Shown here: in pieces, positions 1 through 11,333 of the stretch
Numbering within the stretch: the first letter of the stretch is position 1
Layout: each line of letters begins with the position of its first letter
Assembly (NCBI GenBank): GCA_030704615.1
Contig: CM060734.1
Coordinates: 54,576,042 to 54,640,041 of the forward strand
DNA length: 64,000 nucleotides
Source of the DNA: Takakia lepidozioides
Lineage: Eukaryota; Streptophyta; Takakiopsida; Takakiales; Takakiaceae
Direction of reading: 5' to 3'
Position numbers and translations under genes: made by a program
The notes under the pieces: generated by a model
Databases searched by the model: none
The model's input: only the letters and a program-made list of their open reading frames with translations
What the model was told of the DNA's origin: nothing

Positions 1-304
1 AAACGCCTCGTTGAGGAAATCCTCAAACACACAGGTCCTCCTCGCCGAAGTCACAGAGTTCAACTCCTGCACTCTGCAATGTCACAAGGGGAGAAAGAGG
101 TAGAGCAAGAGGAGGAAGCGCAGGTTCAAGCGGAGTCAGACACAGAGGAGGCAGGAGAGCAAGAATTGCAGCGAGACCAAGATTATGCCGCTCATGAAGA
201 CTTCAATGAGACCAGCTCGGAGTCAGAGATGGAAACGATGAAAGAAGCCCCAACAAAGACAAAGCGCACAAAGCACCCTGCAAACTCCCCAACCCATCAG
301 CAGG
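1..304 (+). CDS. partial acidic ORF, unrecognised
   Basis: The frame is open from the first base of the window, so the ORF is 5'-incomplete. It encodes a very acidic, Glu-rich, Ser-containing stretch followed by a short basic Lys/Thr/Arg segment (KTKRTKH), typical of a disordered nuclear or linker region. A CAG|GTTTGC sequence near 304 could be a splice donor; without splicing the frame runs to a stop at 343-345. No family is recognised. It may be the tail of a host gene or a transposon gene lying to the left. A second open stretch at 380-631 is equally unrecognised and may be intronic. Confidence 0.3.
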
Positions 305-345
305 TTTGCGATCTGCACCAAAGTTTTGTCTCCATATGCATATGA

Positions 346-830
346 AAAGGCAGTGAGGTAAGAAACAATTGCAGCAAGGTTGTTGGGCATGAGTCTTGCA
401 TATGAATTTGGGTGGGAAAAGGCTCACTGGAATGTCAACTCCAGTTGCCTGCTTTCTGGCTTGGTCTGGATTGTAATGAGGCCAACAGTTGTGGGGGTCA
501 TACTTCTTCTTCAACAAAGCCAGATAGACAATGCAGCACTAGAGGCACTTGAAGTCCTTATCCCTAAACCCTCCAACATCTCTTTGCCAATTCAACTTGT
601 GGACCATGTGCCTTTGTTTTCAGCAATGTGAGTGTTGGTACTCTTATGGTATGCTTGACTCTCCTTCATGATGGTATATAAATGTTGCCTCTTTTTCCTT
701 TTTCATCTTGAACCCATAAACTGAGAATAGTGGTTTTGATTTGGTGATTCTCTCACCAATCCATGGACCAAGAAGAAGAACAACATGAACGGTAGTGACA
801 AGCCACTTTGTCTAACTTCATTTTCATCAG
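346..830. other. no recognisable gene
   Basis: Nothing is recognised except the last 18 bases (about 813-830), which match the LINE family segment encoding SDENEVRQ, directly before the AG tract that starts LINE copy A. Confidence 0.4.
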
Positions 831-2453
831 AGAGAGAGAGATTGTACTCATAAGACGTTGTTTGCCGTAGCCTTGTGGACATTGACCCCGCGCCCAGTTT
901 GAGCGGGAACAAAAGGGACAGAACCTACCTCTGTCAGGGGCTGACGTTGGTAGTAAGACTTACCTTCATATATAGAATTAATTCGGGTTTTCCAGATATC
1001 CTCTAGAAATCCTTCTTGTATAGATTGACAATGACGCCCTGTCACCAGCGAAAGGGGATCGTTTCAGTCTTCTAGATCAGGTTAAAGAGGAGAAGTAGGG
1101 ATTGAATTCTGTCTTGAAGTTGATGGATTGAACCGTCTCTGCCAACGCCTGATTTATGTTGACAACCCGCATGGGATCGCCACCGTGCTTGATAAGCTCG
1201 TTGACAATACCATCAGGTCCACCAGCTTTATATCCATTTAAATGTTCAATTGCTTCCACAATCTCAGAAGGACTAATGGGAGCGTTATAAGCCATTGAAA
1301 TATACTCCAGTTCATCAGGGCTGTTTTGCATCATAGGAACAGTTTTTCCAACTGTGTAGAAGACCCCTCACTGTTAGACCTAGAAGTTATGCCAAGGATA
1401 CTGTAGTGAGTTTCAAAGGTTTTGACAATGTCAACCGATGAAGTCACCACTGCACCTTTAGTAGTCTTCAGCGCTTGTACTTGCTGACCGTTTTTCGGCT
1501 TGTACAAATGTTGAAGGGGCAACCAGAATTTCTTGTCATTACCACCATGGTGCTTTGAGTTTATTTCACTGTATAACTTGTCCCAGTATAATTTCTTCTG
1601 AGACCTAACAAGCTGTTTGATATCTTTACGGAGCTGGTAGTACCTCGCCCACAATTCTCTGTTGGTTTCCAAATTGCAGCACTCTTTATAGAGGGCTCGT
1701 CTCTCAGCTATCTTGAGTTTAATCTCATTGGTCCACCAATTAACAGCTCTACCATAGACAATTAGTTTCATCCCAATGATCTTGTCAACCACGGAGGAAA
1801 CGAAACTCTCCCAAGAGTCCCCTGCTCTTTCGACTTCATTTCTTGCGTTATCAGAGCGAGACTGAAGTTCTTGGAGCGATTGGACAAAATGAGGGAGACC
1901 CTCTTGCAAGGGCTGGACATACTCAGCCTTGACCTCCTCATTATGGAGTTTTTCTATGCGCCACTTCCGAATCGAATGTTTCACATATCTCTTGGTGTTG
2001 GGAAAACACCTTTTGATCTCATTCCAAACCAGGAAATGGTCAGAGGTACCAATATCAGTTCTGTCGATCAACACATTGGCACACTGGGGGAACAAATTTT
2101 TGTCCATTATGATATAATCCACAATGGAACGTTCCCCAGTTTGGGATTTTTCACGAGTCCACTGCACTTGGTCACCTCTTGTCCTGTTATTCAAGGTCAA
2201 AAGCTGAAGATCTTCTAGACAGTTAATTAACCGTCTGCCATTAGAATTCAGTTCGTCCTCACCAAAAGGTCCAATGATATCCTGATGGAGCCCTTTGCCC
2301 ACCCGGGCATTGAAGTCACCCAATAGCACCACCTGACCTTTGGCAAGGAACGAAGCACAGTCCAGCTTTACATCTTCGAAGGCTTTGTCTGCATCAGCTT
2401 GTGAGCGTCCCCTCTGTGGGCATGTAAACACAACCCACAAAGAGGTCCTTCGT
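831..2453 (-). mobile_element. LINE copy A, internally deleted
   Basis: This non-LTR retrotransposon copy reads on the minus strand. Its 3' end lies at an AG dinucleotide tract (831-840), and the terminal block is the one shared with other copies in the window (GTACTCATAAGACG). From about 1010 the sequence jumps to the start of the reverse transcriptase domain, so the catalytic core is missing. The 5' part ends inside the endonuclease near 2453. By alignment to the fuller copy at 59103-63135, about 1.7 kb is deleted. Confidence 0.85.
1077..2440 (-). pseudogene. LINE endonuclease / N-terminal RT remnant
   Basis: On the minus strand this encodes the C-terminal half of an apurinic-like endonuclease, with the GDFNARVG and SDHFLVW blocks typical of LINE endonucleases. 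A basic linker follows, then the start of an RT domain with KAGGPDGI. A frame change near 1331-1334 separates the two open segments. The RT catalytic FADD block and the zinc-knuckle region are absent from this copy. The endonuclease would nick target DNA and the RT would copy the element RNA in an intact relative; this copy cannot do either. Confidence 0.75.
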
Positions 2454-2461
2454 CCTCGAGA

Positions 2462-3990
2462 CTTTCAGAGAGAGAGAGAGAGAGAGAGAGAATGCACTCC
2501 TGAGAAGTTGCTTATCATAGCCTTGTGGCCACAGACCTTGCCCGTGCCCAGCAGAACAAGAGGGAACAGACATGAGGGGCTCACTCTAGTAGTAGGACTT
2601 ACCGTGTTATAAACATTAGTTCAGGCTTTCCAGATTCCTTTTAGAAAGCCCTTCACACAAGCATCAATATGTTGTATGTGGGCTACCAAGCAATGAGACC
2701 CCAACAAGGCCACCGCTTTAGACTCAGCCTTGAGATATTGAAAGTTGGTGAACAGAGGTGCAGGGACTATGTTCTTGATGGTCCTGAAGAGGGTCGCTCT
2801 CTGATGAGAATACCCCGGACTTGTATCTGAAAATGGACATTGTCTTTAGGCCACCCACACCAATGAGCATTGACAATCTCCCTTTCCTCTCTGCATCTGT
2901 TTATTGTTCAAAGGTAGACTCCCCATCCTGAGGTAAAATTTTCAGTCTAGTGCCAAGGGTAGGTCTGCCCTTCAGATCATCCTCAAAGTCCTCACCCATG
3001 TCACAAACTGGAAACGAGTTCAGGGAAGTTTATGCCTAACATTGTTTTGTTCGGACATTCTTCATGCTTTTGACATGGCCTTAGACACTTCAGCCTCCAC
3101 GTCAGATTCATCTAGCAGGGTGAGTTCTTCCTTCCTAATATTCAGGTATTTATCATAGGGTCGCTGGTATGAGGCATGCGATTCAGCTGACTGTACCATC
3201 TGACCTTGAACTCATCATGTTGAGAGGTCAAGGCTGGTACTCCAAACTCGCCCTGAGCAGCCATGTTAGTTGTTCTACAGCTTCTGGGGTCAGGGGAAAG
3301 ATATGGAGGATGGTTCACAACCTGCATGCGAACACCAAAGCTTGTGTTGTGGTCAATAGCGAGAAGTCTAATTTCTTTGACATTGACCAAGGTGTAGCTC
3401 AAGGTTGTACCCTCTCCCCGCTGCTCTTCAATGTTTTCGTTTATCAGCCCTTTAAAAATGAGGAAAGCAAGAGATTTGGGTTACAGATGGGTGATGCCGC
3501 CATACCAGCACTTATGAAGAGATCAGGCCTTATCAGGCCTTGGAGTACACATCTGCCGTGTGGGTTGGCCAACTCCAATCATGCTAAAACTTTAGAATCC
3601 ATTCAGCTTTTGGTGCTCAAAGAGAGCATGTCAGCACGTGCACCATAAGATGTCAAGGAAGGAAACCTTTGTAGAAGGAAGGTGTCGTTCTAGGACAGAG
3701 GTTTCCTTAGAGGTTTCTTTCTTTTTTCCTTCCTTGAATAGGCCAGCTCAAGGACATGGTTGACACAGCCCCCAGGAAGCCTGCCTCACCTTCATGGAAA
3801 ACACTTCCAGACTCCAAATCAACCTCAAGGTGGGTGCTTATTATCCTACATAACAGCTTGCAAACTGTGGTAAGAAGTGTAATGCTACGGTAGTTCCTAG
3901 GCTGTCATCTGTCACCTCAGATTGACACTGACACCCTCTCTCCAGCGAAAGGCTATCATTTCAGTCTTCCAAATAAGGTCCCAGAGGAGT
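2462..3990 (-). mobile_element. LINE copy B, older, with inverted internal segment (left part)
   Basis: This more diverged minus-strand LINE copy starts at an (AG)n tail (about 2466-2491). From 2492 to about 3280 it reads as the LINE C-terminus on the minus strand. From about 3282 to 3640 it reads on the plus strand (RT block DQGVAQGCTLSP), and from about 3735 to 3990 it is minus-strand RT again. The copy is then interrupted by the LTR element and resumes at 10995. Confidence 0.75.
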
Positions 3991-3995
3991 GCAAG
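3991..3995. repeat. target-site duplication GCAAG (left)
   Basis: The same five bases occur at 10990-10994, immediately outside the right LTR. Confidence 0.85.
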
Positions 3996-4728
3996 TGTCA
4001 CGCACCTCACTTCGGTAAGCTCCCCTTCAAGTCATAGTTACTCGCTTTGATGCGCGCGCCTGACTCCCAACCTGGCCGCCGGGCCAACTCGGAGCTTCGG
4101 CTGCTCACCGGGACATAACGGTCCCCCTTCGCTCTCCCGAAAGACCCTCCACCTATTTGGGCCTAGTGGAATTCCCTTTGGTAGATGGCAGTCCGGAACA
4201 GCTCCCCACTCTTTGGTCGCTTTCCGGCTCGCTTGCTTACTCACTAGTTTTTGGACACCAACGGGCTTGCACCATTCTCGGGGTTACTACTCCCTATATA
4301 TACTTCTGTAGCTGTCCGCGGGGGTTTCACAACCAGCTATGCCATTTTATGGCGAACCACCACGAAGACCCTCGACTCCCGGTGGTGAGTCGCGGTGAGT
4401 CTTGGCCCTCTCACCACGACCCCATTGATCCGTGATGAGTCCCAAGACTCCCCACGACTCCCACCACGAGGTCTCCACCCTATGGTGAGTCCTATGCCAC
4501 CCCCACTAAGACCCGCTAAGCTACCACCACCTCTTGTGGAGCCACCCCCACCGCAACCCGGTGTGCAGGGCTCCACCTAGTGAGCGCCTCCGCCTCCTTG
4601 AGTGCCTTGGACACTCAAGGGTGCTTCAGCCCCCCCCCCCCCATAACTATCACTGCCACTGCCCCCACCACAGGGGCAGCCCCTCATGTGTCCTGACCCC
4701 CCCGCCCTCAAGGCAAAGGGCCGCGACA
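3996..4728 (-). repeat. 3' LTR (left copy)
   Basis: Near-identical to 10243-10989. It contains a TATATATA-type box (about 4294-4301 on the plus strand) and a poly-C run of about 13. Confidence 0.9.
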
Positions 4729-5636
4729 CACACCCCTACCAACAGGGAGTCGATGTCCTCATCGACTTGTCCATTTTGTAGAAACGAACATCCAAGTTGT
4801 GGCGTCCCACATCAAGGAGTTTGTTTCCGCACCATGGCGTCCCATGGCAAAGAACCAAACCCCACACTTGACTCTACTCTCCACTAGCTAGTTCGGCCGA
4901 CTTCCTCCAAGTCCCGGCCAAGGGTGGAGCCTCTCAAGCTCCTCCCAGTGCACTCTTCTTGGCCTACTTTAAGGCCAAGGAACGATCCTCCCCGAGGATC
5001 GAATCGCCTTACTGCAACAACATTGCTTGCGATCGCTCATGATGCCGCTTTTGGCATCATCTTGAGCAAGGGTTCCCTGGAACCCTCTTTGACTAGGAAG
5101 ATAACCTTGAACCAACCGTGCGCCCCAATCACTACAATTGGGTCCGCCTTGGAATGCTAGTCTGAGGTACGGGAACACGCCAAAGCCGCACTACGACTTC
5201 GTCCCGAGGTTACACGATTATAGTACGTGAACGGAAGCACGTAGCTTCCATGTTAGCCCACACTACAAGGCAACCCCCTCGGTAGCGCAGTTATAGTACG
5301 CGCACGCGCCAGGTGCGCACTAGCACGTGAACTCCCAAAGAAAGGCGCAAGTTTCCTTACCCCTTGGATGGGGGTCACCCGATTTTGGCACTACGCAAAC
5401 ACACGATTAACCCAATTTACCTCTCCCACTTTTATAAGCTAGCATGCATTCTGCACACTAGCCAACCATAACATGCATCACCATTCCAAACAAAATAGGA
5501 CGCACAACATTTGGAACCCATTTCCTTTATAACAATTTTTTTTGTACAATACAAGTTTTTGTAATCGGATCCCTAAGCTAGCTAAGCCGGGCTAAGCATG
5601 CATTTCCTCCCCCACGCTCCAAGGTTGATGTCCCCA
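4729..5636. other. LTR element 3' non-coding region
   Basis: No open frame with family motifs lies between the chromodomain stop and the 3' LTR. A weak purine-rich stretch next to the LTR on the minus strand could be the polypurine tract. Confidence 0.6.
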
Positions 5637-8450
5637 TCAACGCTTCTTCCGCTTTTGAGGTCGCCCTTCGAAAGCTGCAACCGCCTCGGATGCGTTTCCC
5701 ATTTCTGAGGCACGCACCCAAGATGCCTCCACATGATGATAGCCCTTCCATTTGACGAGATACTCTGTTTCTCGGTTCTTGAACCTCCTCGACTTAAGTA
5801 TTGCCTCCACCTCGTACTCAGGTTCATTTTCATGATCCAACAGCATAGGTGGCGGACGCAACACTTGATGCCGATTCGGACGTGCTTCATCTTTGAAGTA
5901 AGGCTTCAAAAGGGAGACATGGAATACTGGGTGCACCTTGCTGTTTGCCGGCAGCTCCAATTCATACACATCCCCATTCATAACCTTCCGAATGCGAAAG
6001 GGACCCGCATACGGAGGTACGAACTTCGGACTCACTTCCGGAGGTAGTCGGAAATTCTTGATGTTCAACCAGACCTCCGTGCCTGCCTCAAACTTCACTT
6101 CCCTCCGCTTCTGATTCGCCTTCCTTTCATACCATTTCCTAGCTTTGGCAATGTTGTACTTTGCGAGCTTCAACAAACGCTCGCGTTCTTCCAGTACCGC
6201 CGCTACTTCCGGTTCCTCAACATCCTGGGCGGCCCAACTTGTCGGCACTAGAGGTGCTTTTCCATAGACCAATACGAAAGGGGAAACTCCCGTTGCGGAG
6301 TGTTCTGTGTTATTATAACAGAACTCTGCCGCGTCTAAGTGTTCCATCCAGTCTGATTGGTCTGCCGACACGTAATTCCGCAAGAATTGCTTCACTACGG
6401 AATTCACTCTTTCCATTTGGCCGTCCGTCGTAGGTCGGAAGGCGGTGCTCATCTTCAGCCTCGTCCCCATCTTCTTCCAAAGTGCTCTCCAGAATTTACT
6501 CGTAAACTTTGGATCGCGGTCCGAGACAATATCCTTCGGGACTCCATGATGCTTTAAGACGTGGGCGAAGTAAAGTCGCCCTGTCTCCTCGCCGTTGCCG
6601 TCTCCTTGGTGGGGATGAAATGGCCCATTTTACTGAACCTATCCACCACCACCATGATTGCATCGAATCCTTTTGACAGCGGCATAGCAGTCATGAATCC
6701 ATCGAGACACTTTCCCAAGTCCCCTCTGGAATCGGCAAGGGTTGTAACAGCCCCGCTTGCTTTTTGTACTCGCTCCGGTTTTGTTGGCATGTGGTGCATG
6801 TCTTGTCATACTCCTCTGCCTCCTCCCTCAGTTTGGGCCAGAAATACCCTTTCTTCAAGAGTGTCGCAGTGCGCTTGGCTCCGCCGTGGCCCGCAAGCGG
6901 GCTATCATGGCATTCTCTCAAGAGGCTATCTCTGATCCCTCCCTTGGCACGTAGAGACGTTTTTGCTTATATCGGAGCAGTCCATTTTGCAAGTGGAACT
7001 GCGATTTAACCCCCATCCTCAAGTCCTGCATCACGGACTTCGCCAGCTCATCCTTCCGGCAAGCCTTCCGGATCTTCCTTTGGAGTGCCGACTCGCCCTT
7101 GTACACCAACAAGAGCTGCTGCTTTCTACTTAAAGCATCGGCCACCACATTGTCCCGTCCCGGTTTGTACTGGATATCCACGTCGAACACCGCCAAAGTA
7201 TCTTGCCACCTAAGTTGTTTTGGGGACAACTTGGGCTGCGTGGCAAAATACTTCACGTGACATTGTCCGTGAACACCTTCACTGGGTTGGAACCAACATA
7301 GTGGCGCCAAAGCTCAAGGCAATGCACCACCACCATCTCTTTTCGTGCGTCGGCCACCGTCGCTCCACTTCATTCAGTTTCTTACTTTTGTAAGCCACTG
7401 GACGTCCATCTTGCATCAGTACACCCCCAATCACGAAGTCCGACGCATCTGTATGAATCTCAAATGGACGATCGAACTCCGGGATTTTCAAGACTGGAGC
7501 TTCCGTCATCCGCTGCTTCAATTCAACAAAAGCTTGGCCACAAAAGGTGTTCCATGCCCAGACTTTAGATTTACACAGAAGGTCCGACAGCGGCCCCGCG
7601 ATCTTGGCGAAATTTCTCACATACTTCCGGTAATAGGAGGCGAGTCCTAGGAAGGATCGCACTCCCGGGACCGAAGTCGGAGGCTCCCAGTCCAAGATCG
7701 CCCTCACCTTTCTGTCATCCATTTTGATCCCATCCTGTGTAATCACATGCCCCAGGAACTCCACTTTTGTGACCCCAAATTCGCACTTTGAAGCTTTGGC
7801 ATACAGCTTCCCTTCTCGCAATTTTTGGAACACCCTTTTGAGGTGCTCCAGGTGCTCCTCCTTTGTTTTCGAGTACACCAAGATGTCGTCGATGTACACG
7901 ATCACAAAGTCATCCAACCACTCCTGGAAAAGGCTGTTCATCAGCGTGCTAAATGTCGCTGGTGCATTGGTGAGCCCAAAAGGCATCACCAAGAACTCAT
8001 ATGAACCATACCTTGTCCTGCACGCGGTCTTCTCCTCATCTCCTTCCGCCACCCGAATTTGATGATAGCCGGAGCGCAAGTCGATCCGGCTGAAATACTT
8101 CGCTCCTGCCAACCGATCGAAAAGGTCTCCGATCCTTGGCAAAGGGTACCGGTTTTTGATAGTCACCTTATTCAAAGCCCTGTAATCGACACACATCCGC
8201 AGCGTCCCATCCTTCTTGTCTGCGAATAGCACCGGGGCTCCGTAAGGTGACTTACTCGGCCGGATGTATCCTTTGACATTAGATCCTTGAGCTGAGTCTT
8301 CAGCTCGACCAACTCTCTGTGGCTCAACCGGTAGGGCGCCTTGGCAGGCGGTTCCGATCCCGGTATCACCTCAATCTTGTGGTCAACTCCTCTTCGCGGT
8401 GGCAAGCCGCTTGGTAAATCCTCCGGCATCACATCCTGGTATTTCTCCAA
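5637..8450 (-). pseudogene. frameshifted pol: RT, RNase H, integrase, chromodomain
   Basis: In order on the minus strand: the RT lead-in, then RT with CVDYRALNK and the catalytic YIDDIL block (about 7880). RNase H starts with [10 protein letters not shown], the integrase HHCC finger follows (about 6900-6780), then the integrase core, and finally a C-terminal chromodomain with EYLVKWKGY (about 5750). The frame shifts near 8270, 7300, 6930-6800 and 6550-6470, so no single product is made from this copy. The chromodomain in relatives directs integration to heterochromatin. All motifs are recognisable despite the breaks, consistent with recent damage or indel errors. Confidence 0.88.
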
Positions 8451-8498
8451 AATCCCCTTGATCCAATCTCGGCTCGGCTCCCCATCGCCTTCCTCCTT

Positions 8499-10187
8499 TC
8501 ACTTCTCTAATGTAAAGCAAAAATGGGACTCGTGTGCCTCCTCCACGGCCCACTCCTTTGCTGACAGAAGGTTTATTCGCCCTCCCACGGATTTGGGCGT
8601 TTCCGATACTCGTAAAACCTCGCCACCATTCCCACATGGCAGCGTGACTACTCTCTTGCGGCCATCTATGACCGCTCCGGATTTGCTCAAAAAGGTCATC
8701 CCCAAAATGAGATCCACTCCATCGATCTCACAGATAGTGAAGTTCTCACGTCCCTCCCAACTCCCCAGTTGAAGAGGAACATCAAACGCCAACCTTGTCG
8801 CCAACTGAGGTTCTCCTTTGGCAGAGCGCACCTCAATAGAGGCCCCCACGTCACTTGTCGGGAGTCCCAACTTTCGCGCCGCCGCCGGCGTCATGAAGGA
8901 GTGCGACGCTCCTGTGTCCACCATCAACGACACGTTAGTTCCGGATATTATCCCATCCACGAACAATAACTGACTCCCTTTACGCAGGGCGCCAGTTTCC
9001 TGATACAACTCACAAGAATAGTTGCCTACCTTGCAAGTCCTGGCGACCACCGCTTCCACCACGCGACTGATTGTATCTTCCGACAGCTCCGTGGTTGCCC
9101 AAGTCATGTTCAATTGTCGAGGTTTTGTGCACTTCTTGGCCATGTGCCCGGGCTCCCCGCAATTGAAACACACTCCATCAAAGGTTGCCTTCTGTCCGCC
9201 ATAAGCTCCACCCGCTTTTCCTTTCGAAGCACCGGGTGCCGCCTTGACATGTGAAGGCCCTCCCTTCGATTTCCACGTGCCATTATCGCCGCGTGGCCTA
9301 TCCCACTTCTTTTCCGGTCGGAAGGAGTCACCTTCCCGCCGGGTCTTCTTGTGGTTCAGCTCCGTACGGCCTTGTCTCTCACCCCTAGGGACATCCGAGA
9401 AACATTCAGCCCTCTCAATTGCCTCGTTCAAAGTCTTGGGTGGCTTCTCCTCCAACTTCCGCCTAGCCCATGGGGCCAGTCCCGCCACAAAGTTGAAGAC
9501 CATTTCTGGTTTTGCCATGTCCGCGACTTCGAGCAACAACACATTGAAAGCCTGGACATACCCCCGAATGTCATCTGTTTGCTTCAAATTCCTCATCTTG
9601 TCCCGGGCAAGCCAAGATGCGTTGAGGGGCACAAACTGTCTCTTCATCAATTCCTTGAACCCACTCCAGTTCAAGGTTTCCGGGTTTGGGCCTCGGTCGT
9701 GAAGGTGTTTCTGCCACCATTGTTGAGCATAGCCCCTCAAATAGGTGGGAGCCACTTCCACCCGATCCTCGTCACTCAACTTGGCCGCCCGGAAGTACTG
9801 CTCTAGCTCCAGGAGCCAGGTGTTGAGTGCCTTCCGGTTTCGAACGCCCTCAAAGGTGCCGGGTTCCTTAGGCTTCACCTTAAACTTTGCCTTAGCGGAA
9901 GTGGCATTAGCCGCCTTCAACACGTCTTTCAACGTCCCGCCAAACTGCGCCAACAATCCTTCCCAAAAGGCTGCTGGCATGGGAGGCATCTCTTGGTTTG
10001 TCGGAGCTCTCAAGGATTCCTCGGGCTCCGACTCCTCGGATTCCTCCCACTCCTGAGCGGCCTCGTTTTCGGAAACATTCATCGCTTCCTCAAACGGCCG
10101 CCTCGGTGACACGTCGCCCCCATCGGGCTCACCAGGATCATCATCTTTTGGGCCATTCCGCTTTCGCTTTGGCTTGCCCGACCCCAT
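8499..10187 (-). CDS. gag-protease polyprotein of the gypsy element
   Basis: The start is the ATG at 10187-10185 (MGSGKPKRKRN); upstream sequence in frame is PBS and leader. An acidic disordered N-terminus is followed by a retrotransposon gag domain (residues about 110-250, with the YLRGYAQQWW block), a basic linker, a CCHC zinc knuckle CFNCGEPGHMAKKC, and a pepsin-like protease with the catalytic DTGAS motif. The frame is intact for about 560 residues and ends at 8499, before RT. Gag assembles the particle and packages RNA; the protease matures it. It is the only undamaged part of the coding region. Confidence 0.88.
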   Translation of the reverse strand: MGSGKPKRKRNGPKDDDPGEPDGGDVSPRRPFEEAMNVSENEAAQEWEESEESEPEESLRAPTNQEMPPMPAAFWEGLLAQFGGTLKDVLKAANATSAKAKFKVKPKEPGTFEGVRNRKALNTWLLELEQYFRAAKLSDEDRVEVAPTYLRGYAQQWWQKHLHDRGPNPETLNWSGFKELMKRQFVPLNASWLARDKMRNLKQTDDIRGYVQAFNVLLLEVADMAKPEMVFNFVAGLAPWARRKLEEKPPKTLNEAIERAECFSDVPRGERQGRTELNHKKTRREGDSFRPEKKWDRPRGDNGTWKSKGGPSHVKAAPGASKGKAGGAYGGQKATFDGVCFNCGEPGHMAKKCTKPRQLNMTWATTELSEDTISRVVEAVVARTCKVGNYSCELYQETGALRKGSQLLFVDGIISGTNVSLMVDTGASHSFMTPAAARKLGLPTSDVGASIEVRSAKGEPQLATRLAFDVPLQLGSWEGRENFTICEIDGVDLILGMTFLSKSGAVIDGRKRVVTLPCGNGGEVLRVSETPKSVGGRINLLSAKEWAVEEAHESHFCFTLEK

Positions 10188-10222
10188 GATGAGGCCAATC
10201 CCAAGGACGATCGCGTACTGAA

Positions 10223-10240
10223 CTCTAAGCTCTGATACCA
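10223..10240 (-). other. primer-binding site, initiator tRNA-Met type
   Basis: The minus strand reads TGGTATCAGAGCTTAGAG, two bases inside the 5' LTR. TGGTATCAGAGC is the standard plant retrotransposon PBS complementary to the 3' end of initiator tRNA-Met. Confidence 0.93.
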
Positions 10241-10242
10241 AG

Positions 10243-10989
10243 TGTCACGCACCTCACTTCGGTAAGCTCCCCTTCAAGTCATAGTTACTCGCTTTGATGC
10301 GCGCGCCTGACTCCCAACCTGGCTGCCGGGCCAACTCGGAGCTTCGGCTGCTCACCGGGACATAACGGTCCCCCTTCGCTCTCCCGAAAGACCCTCCACC
10401 TATTTGGGCCTAGTGGAATTCCCTTTGGTAGATGGCAGTCCGGAACAGCTCCTCACTCTTTGGTCGCTTTCCGGCTCGCTTGCTTACTCACTAGTTTTTG
10501 GACACCAACGGACTTGCACCGTTCTCGGGGTTACTACTCCCTATATATACTTCTGTAGCTGTCCGCAGGGGTTTCACAACCAGCTATGCCATTTTATGGC
10601 GAACCACCACGAAGACCCTCGACTCCCGGTGGTGAGTCGCGGTGAGTCTTGGCCCTCTCACCACGACCCCATTGGGCCGTGATGAGTCCCAAGACTCCCC
10701 ACGACTCCCACCACGAGGTCTCCACCCTATGGTGAGTCCTATGCCACCCCCACTAAGACCCGCTAAGCTACCACCACCCCTTGTGGAGCCACCCCCACCG
10801 CAACCCGGTGTGCAGGGCTCCACCTAGTGAGCGCCTCCGCCTCCTTGAGTGCCTTGGACACTCAAGGGTGCTTCAGCCCCCCCCCCCCCCCCCCCCCCCC
10901 CCCATACCTATCGCTGCCGCTGCCCCCACCACAGGGGCAGCCCCTCATGTGTCCCGACCCCCTCGCCCTCAAGGCAAAGGGCCGCGACA
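10243..10989 (-). repeat. 5' LTR (right copy)
   Basis: It is the 5' LTR because the primer-binding site and gag adjoin it on the minus strand. Its poly-C run is about 27 long versus about 13 in the left LTR. Confidence 0.9.
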
Positions 10990-10994
10990 GCAAG
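10990..10994. repeat. target-site duplication GCAAG (right)
   Basis: Partner of 3991-3995. Confidence 0.85.
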
Positions 10995-11245
10995 GGCATC
11001 TACCATATGATCACACCAGGCTTGACAATCATATCAGACACACCAACTTTATAGCCCTTTAGATGTTCTATTGCTTGAGCAATCTCAGAAGAACTAATGG
11101 GCAGGTTGTACCCCTTTGTGATGCACTCCAGTTTTTCAGGGTTGTCTTGGATTGTAGACAGTCATTTCCACTGTACCCTTTCATTCTTTAGAAGACTCCT
11201 CGCTGTTTATAGGTAGGTCTGACTGACAGGGTCTTCTTGCATAGG
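10995..11245 (-). mobile_element. LINE copy B, continuation right of the LTR element
   Basis: The sequence matches the RT-start region of the fuller LINE copy (its 61090-61300) on the minus strand, and lies further 5' in the element than the piece ending at 3990. It is separated from that piece only by the LTR retrotransposon and its 5-bp target duplication. Confidence 0.65.
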
Positions 11246-11333
11246 CCTTTGGGCTTTGCTTACCCACTAGGTTTGCCATCCCTAGTAGTATGGTGGTATT
11301 GTTTCTCATGTTTATGTTGAGCAATGTGTGCAG
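11246..11333. other. no gene recognised; upstream of chimeric gene
   Basis: Short stretch between the LINE fragment and the first supported exon. It ends in GTGTGCAG, a plausible splice acceptor. Confidence 0.4.

Larger units (their letters stand above)
3996..10989 (-). mobile_element. Ty3/gypsy LTR retrotransposon with chromodomain
   Basis: This is a complete 6,994-bp element on the minus strand, flanked by the direct repeat GCAAG (3991-3995 and 10990-10994). The LTRs begin TGT and end ACA. Domain order on the minus strand is gag, CCHC knuckle, aspartic protease, RT, RNase H, integrase, chromodomain, which is the chromovirus arrangement of plant Ty3/gypsy elements. LTRs differ by about a dozen substitutions plus poly-C length (by eye), so the insertion is fairly young. 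The pol part has several frameshifts, so this copy looks non-autonomous unless these are sequencing errors. Confidence 0.93.

Noticed and set aside
2462-3640. Twin-priming (5' inversion) origin for LINE copy B
   Set aside because: The sequence returns to the minus strand after 3735, so it is an internal inversion, not a simple 5' inversion.
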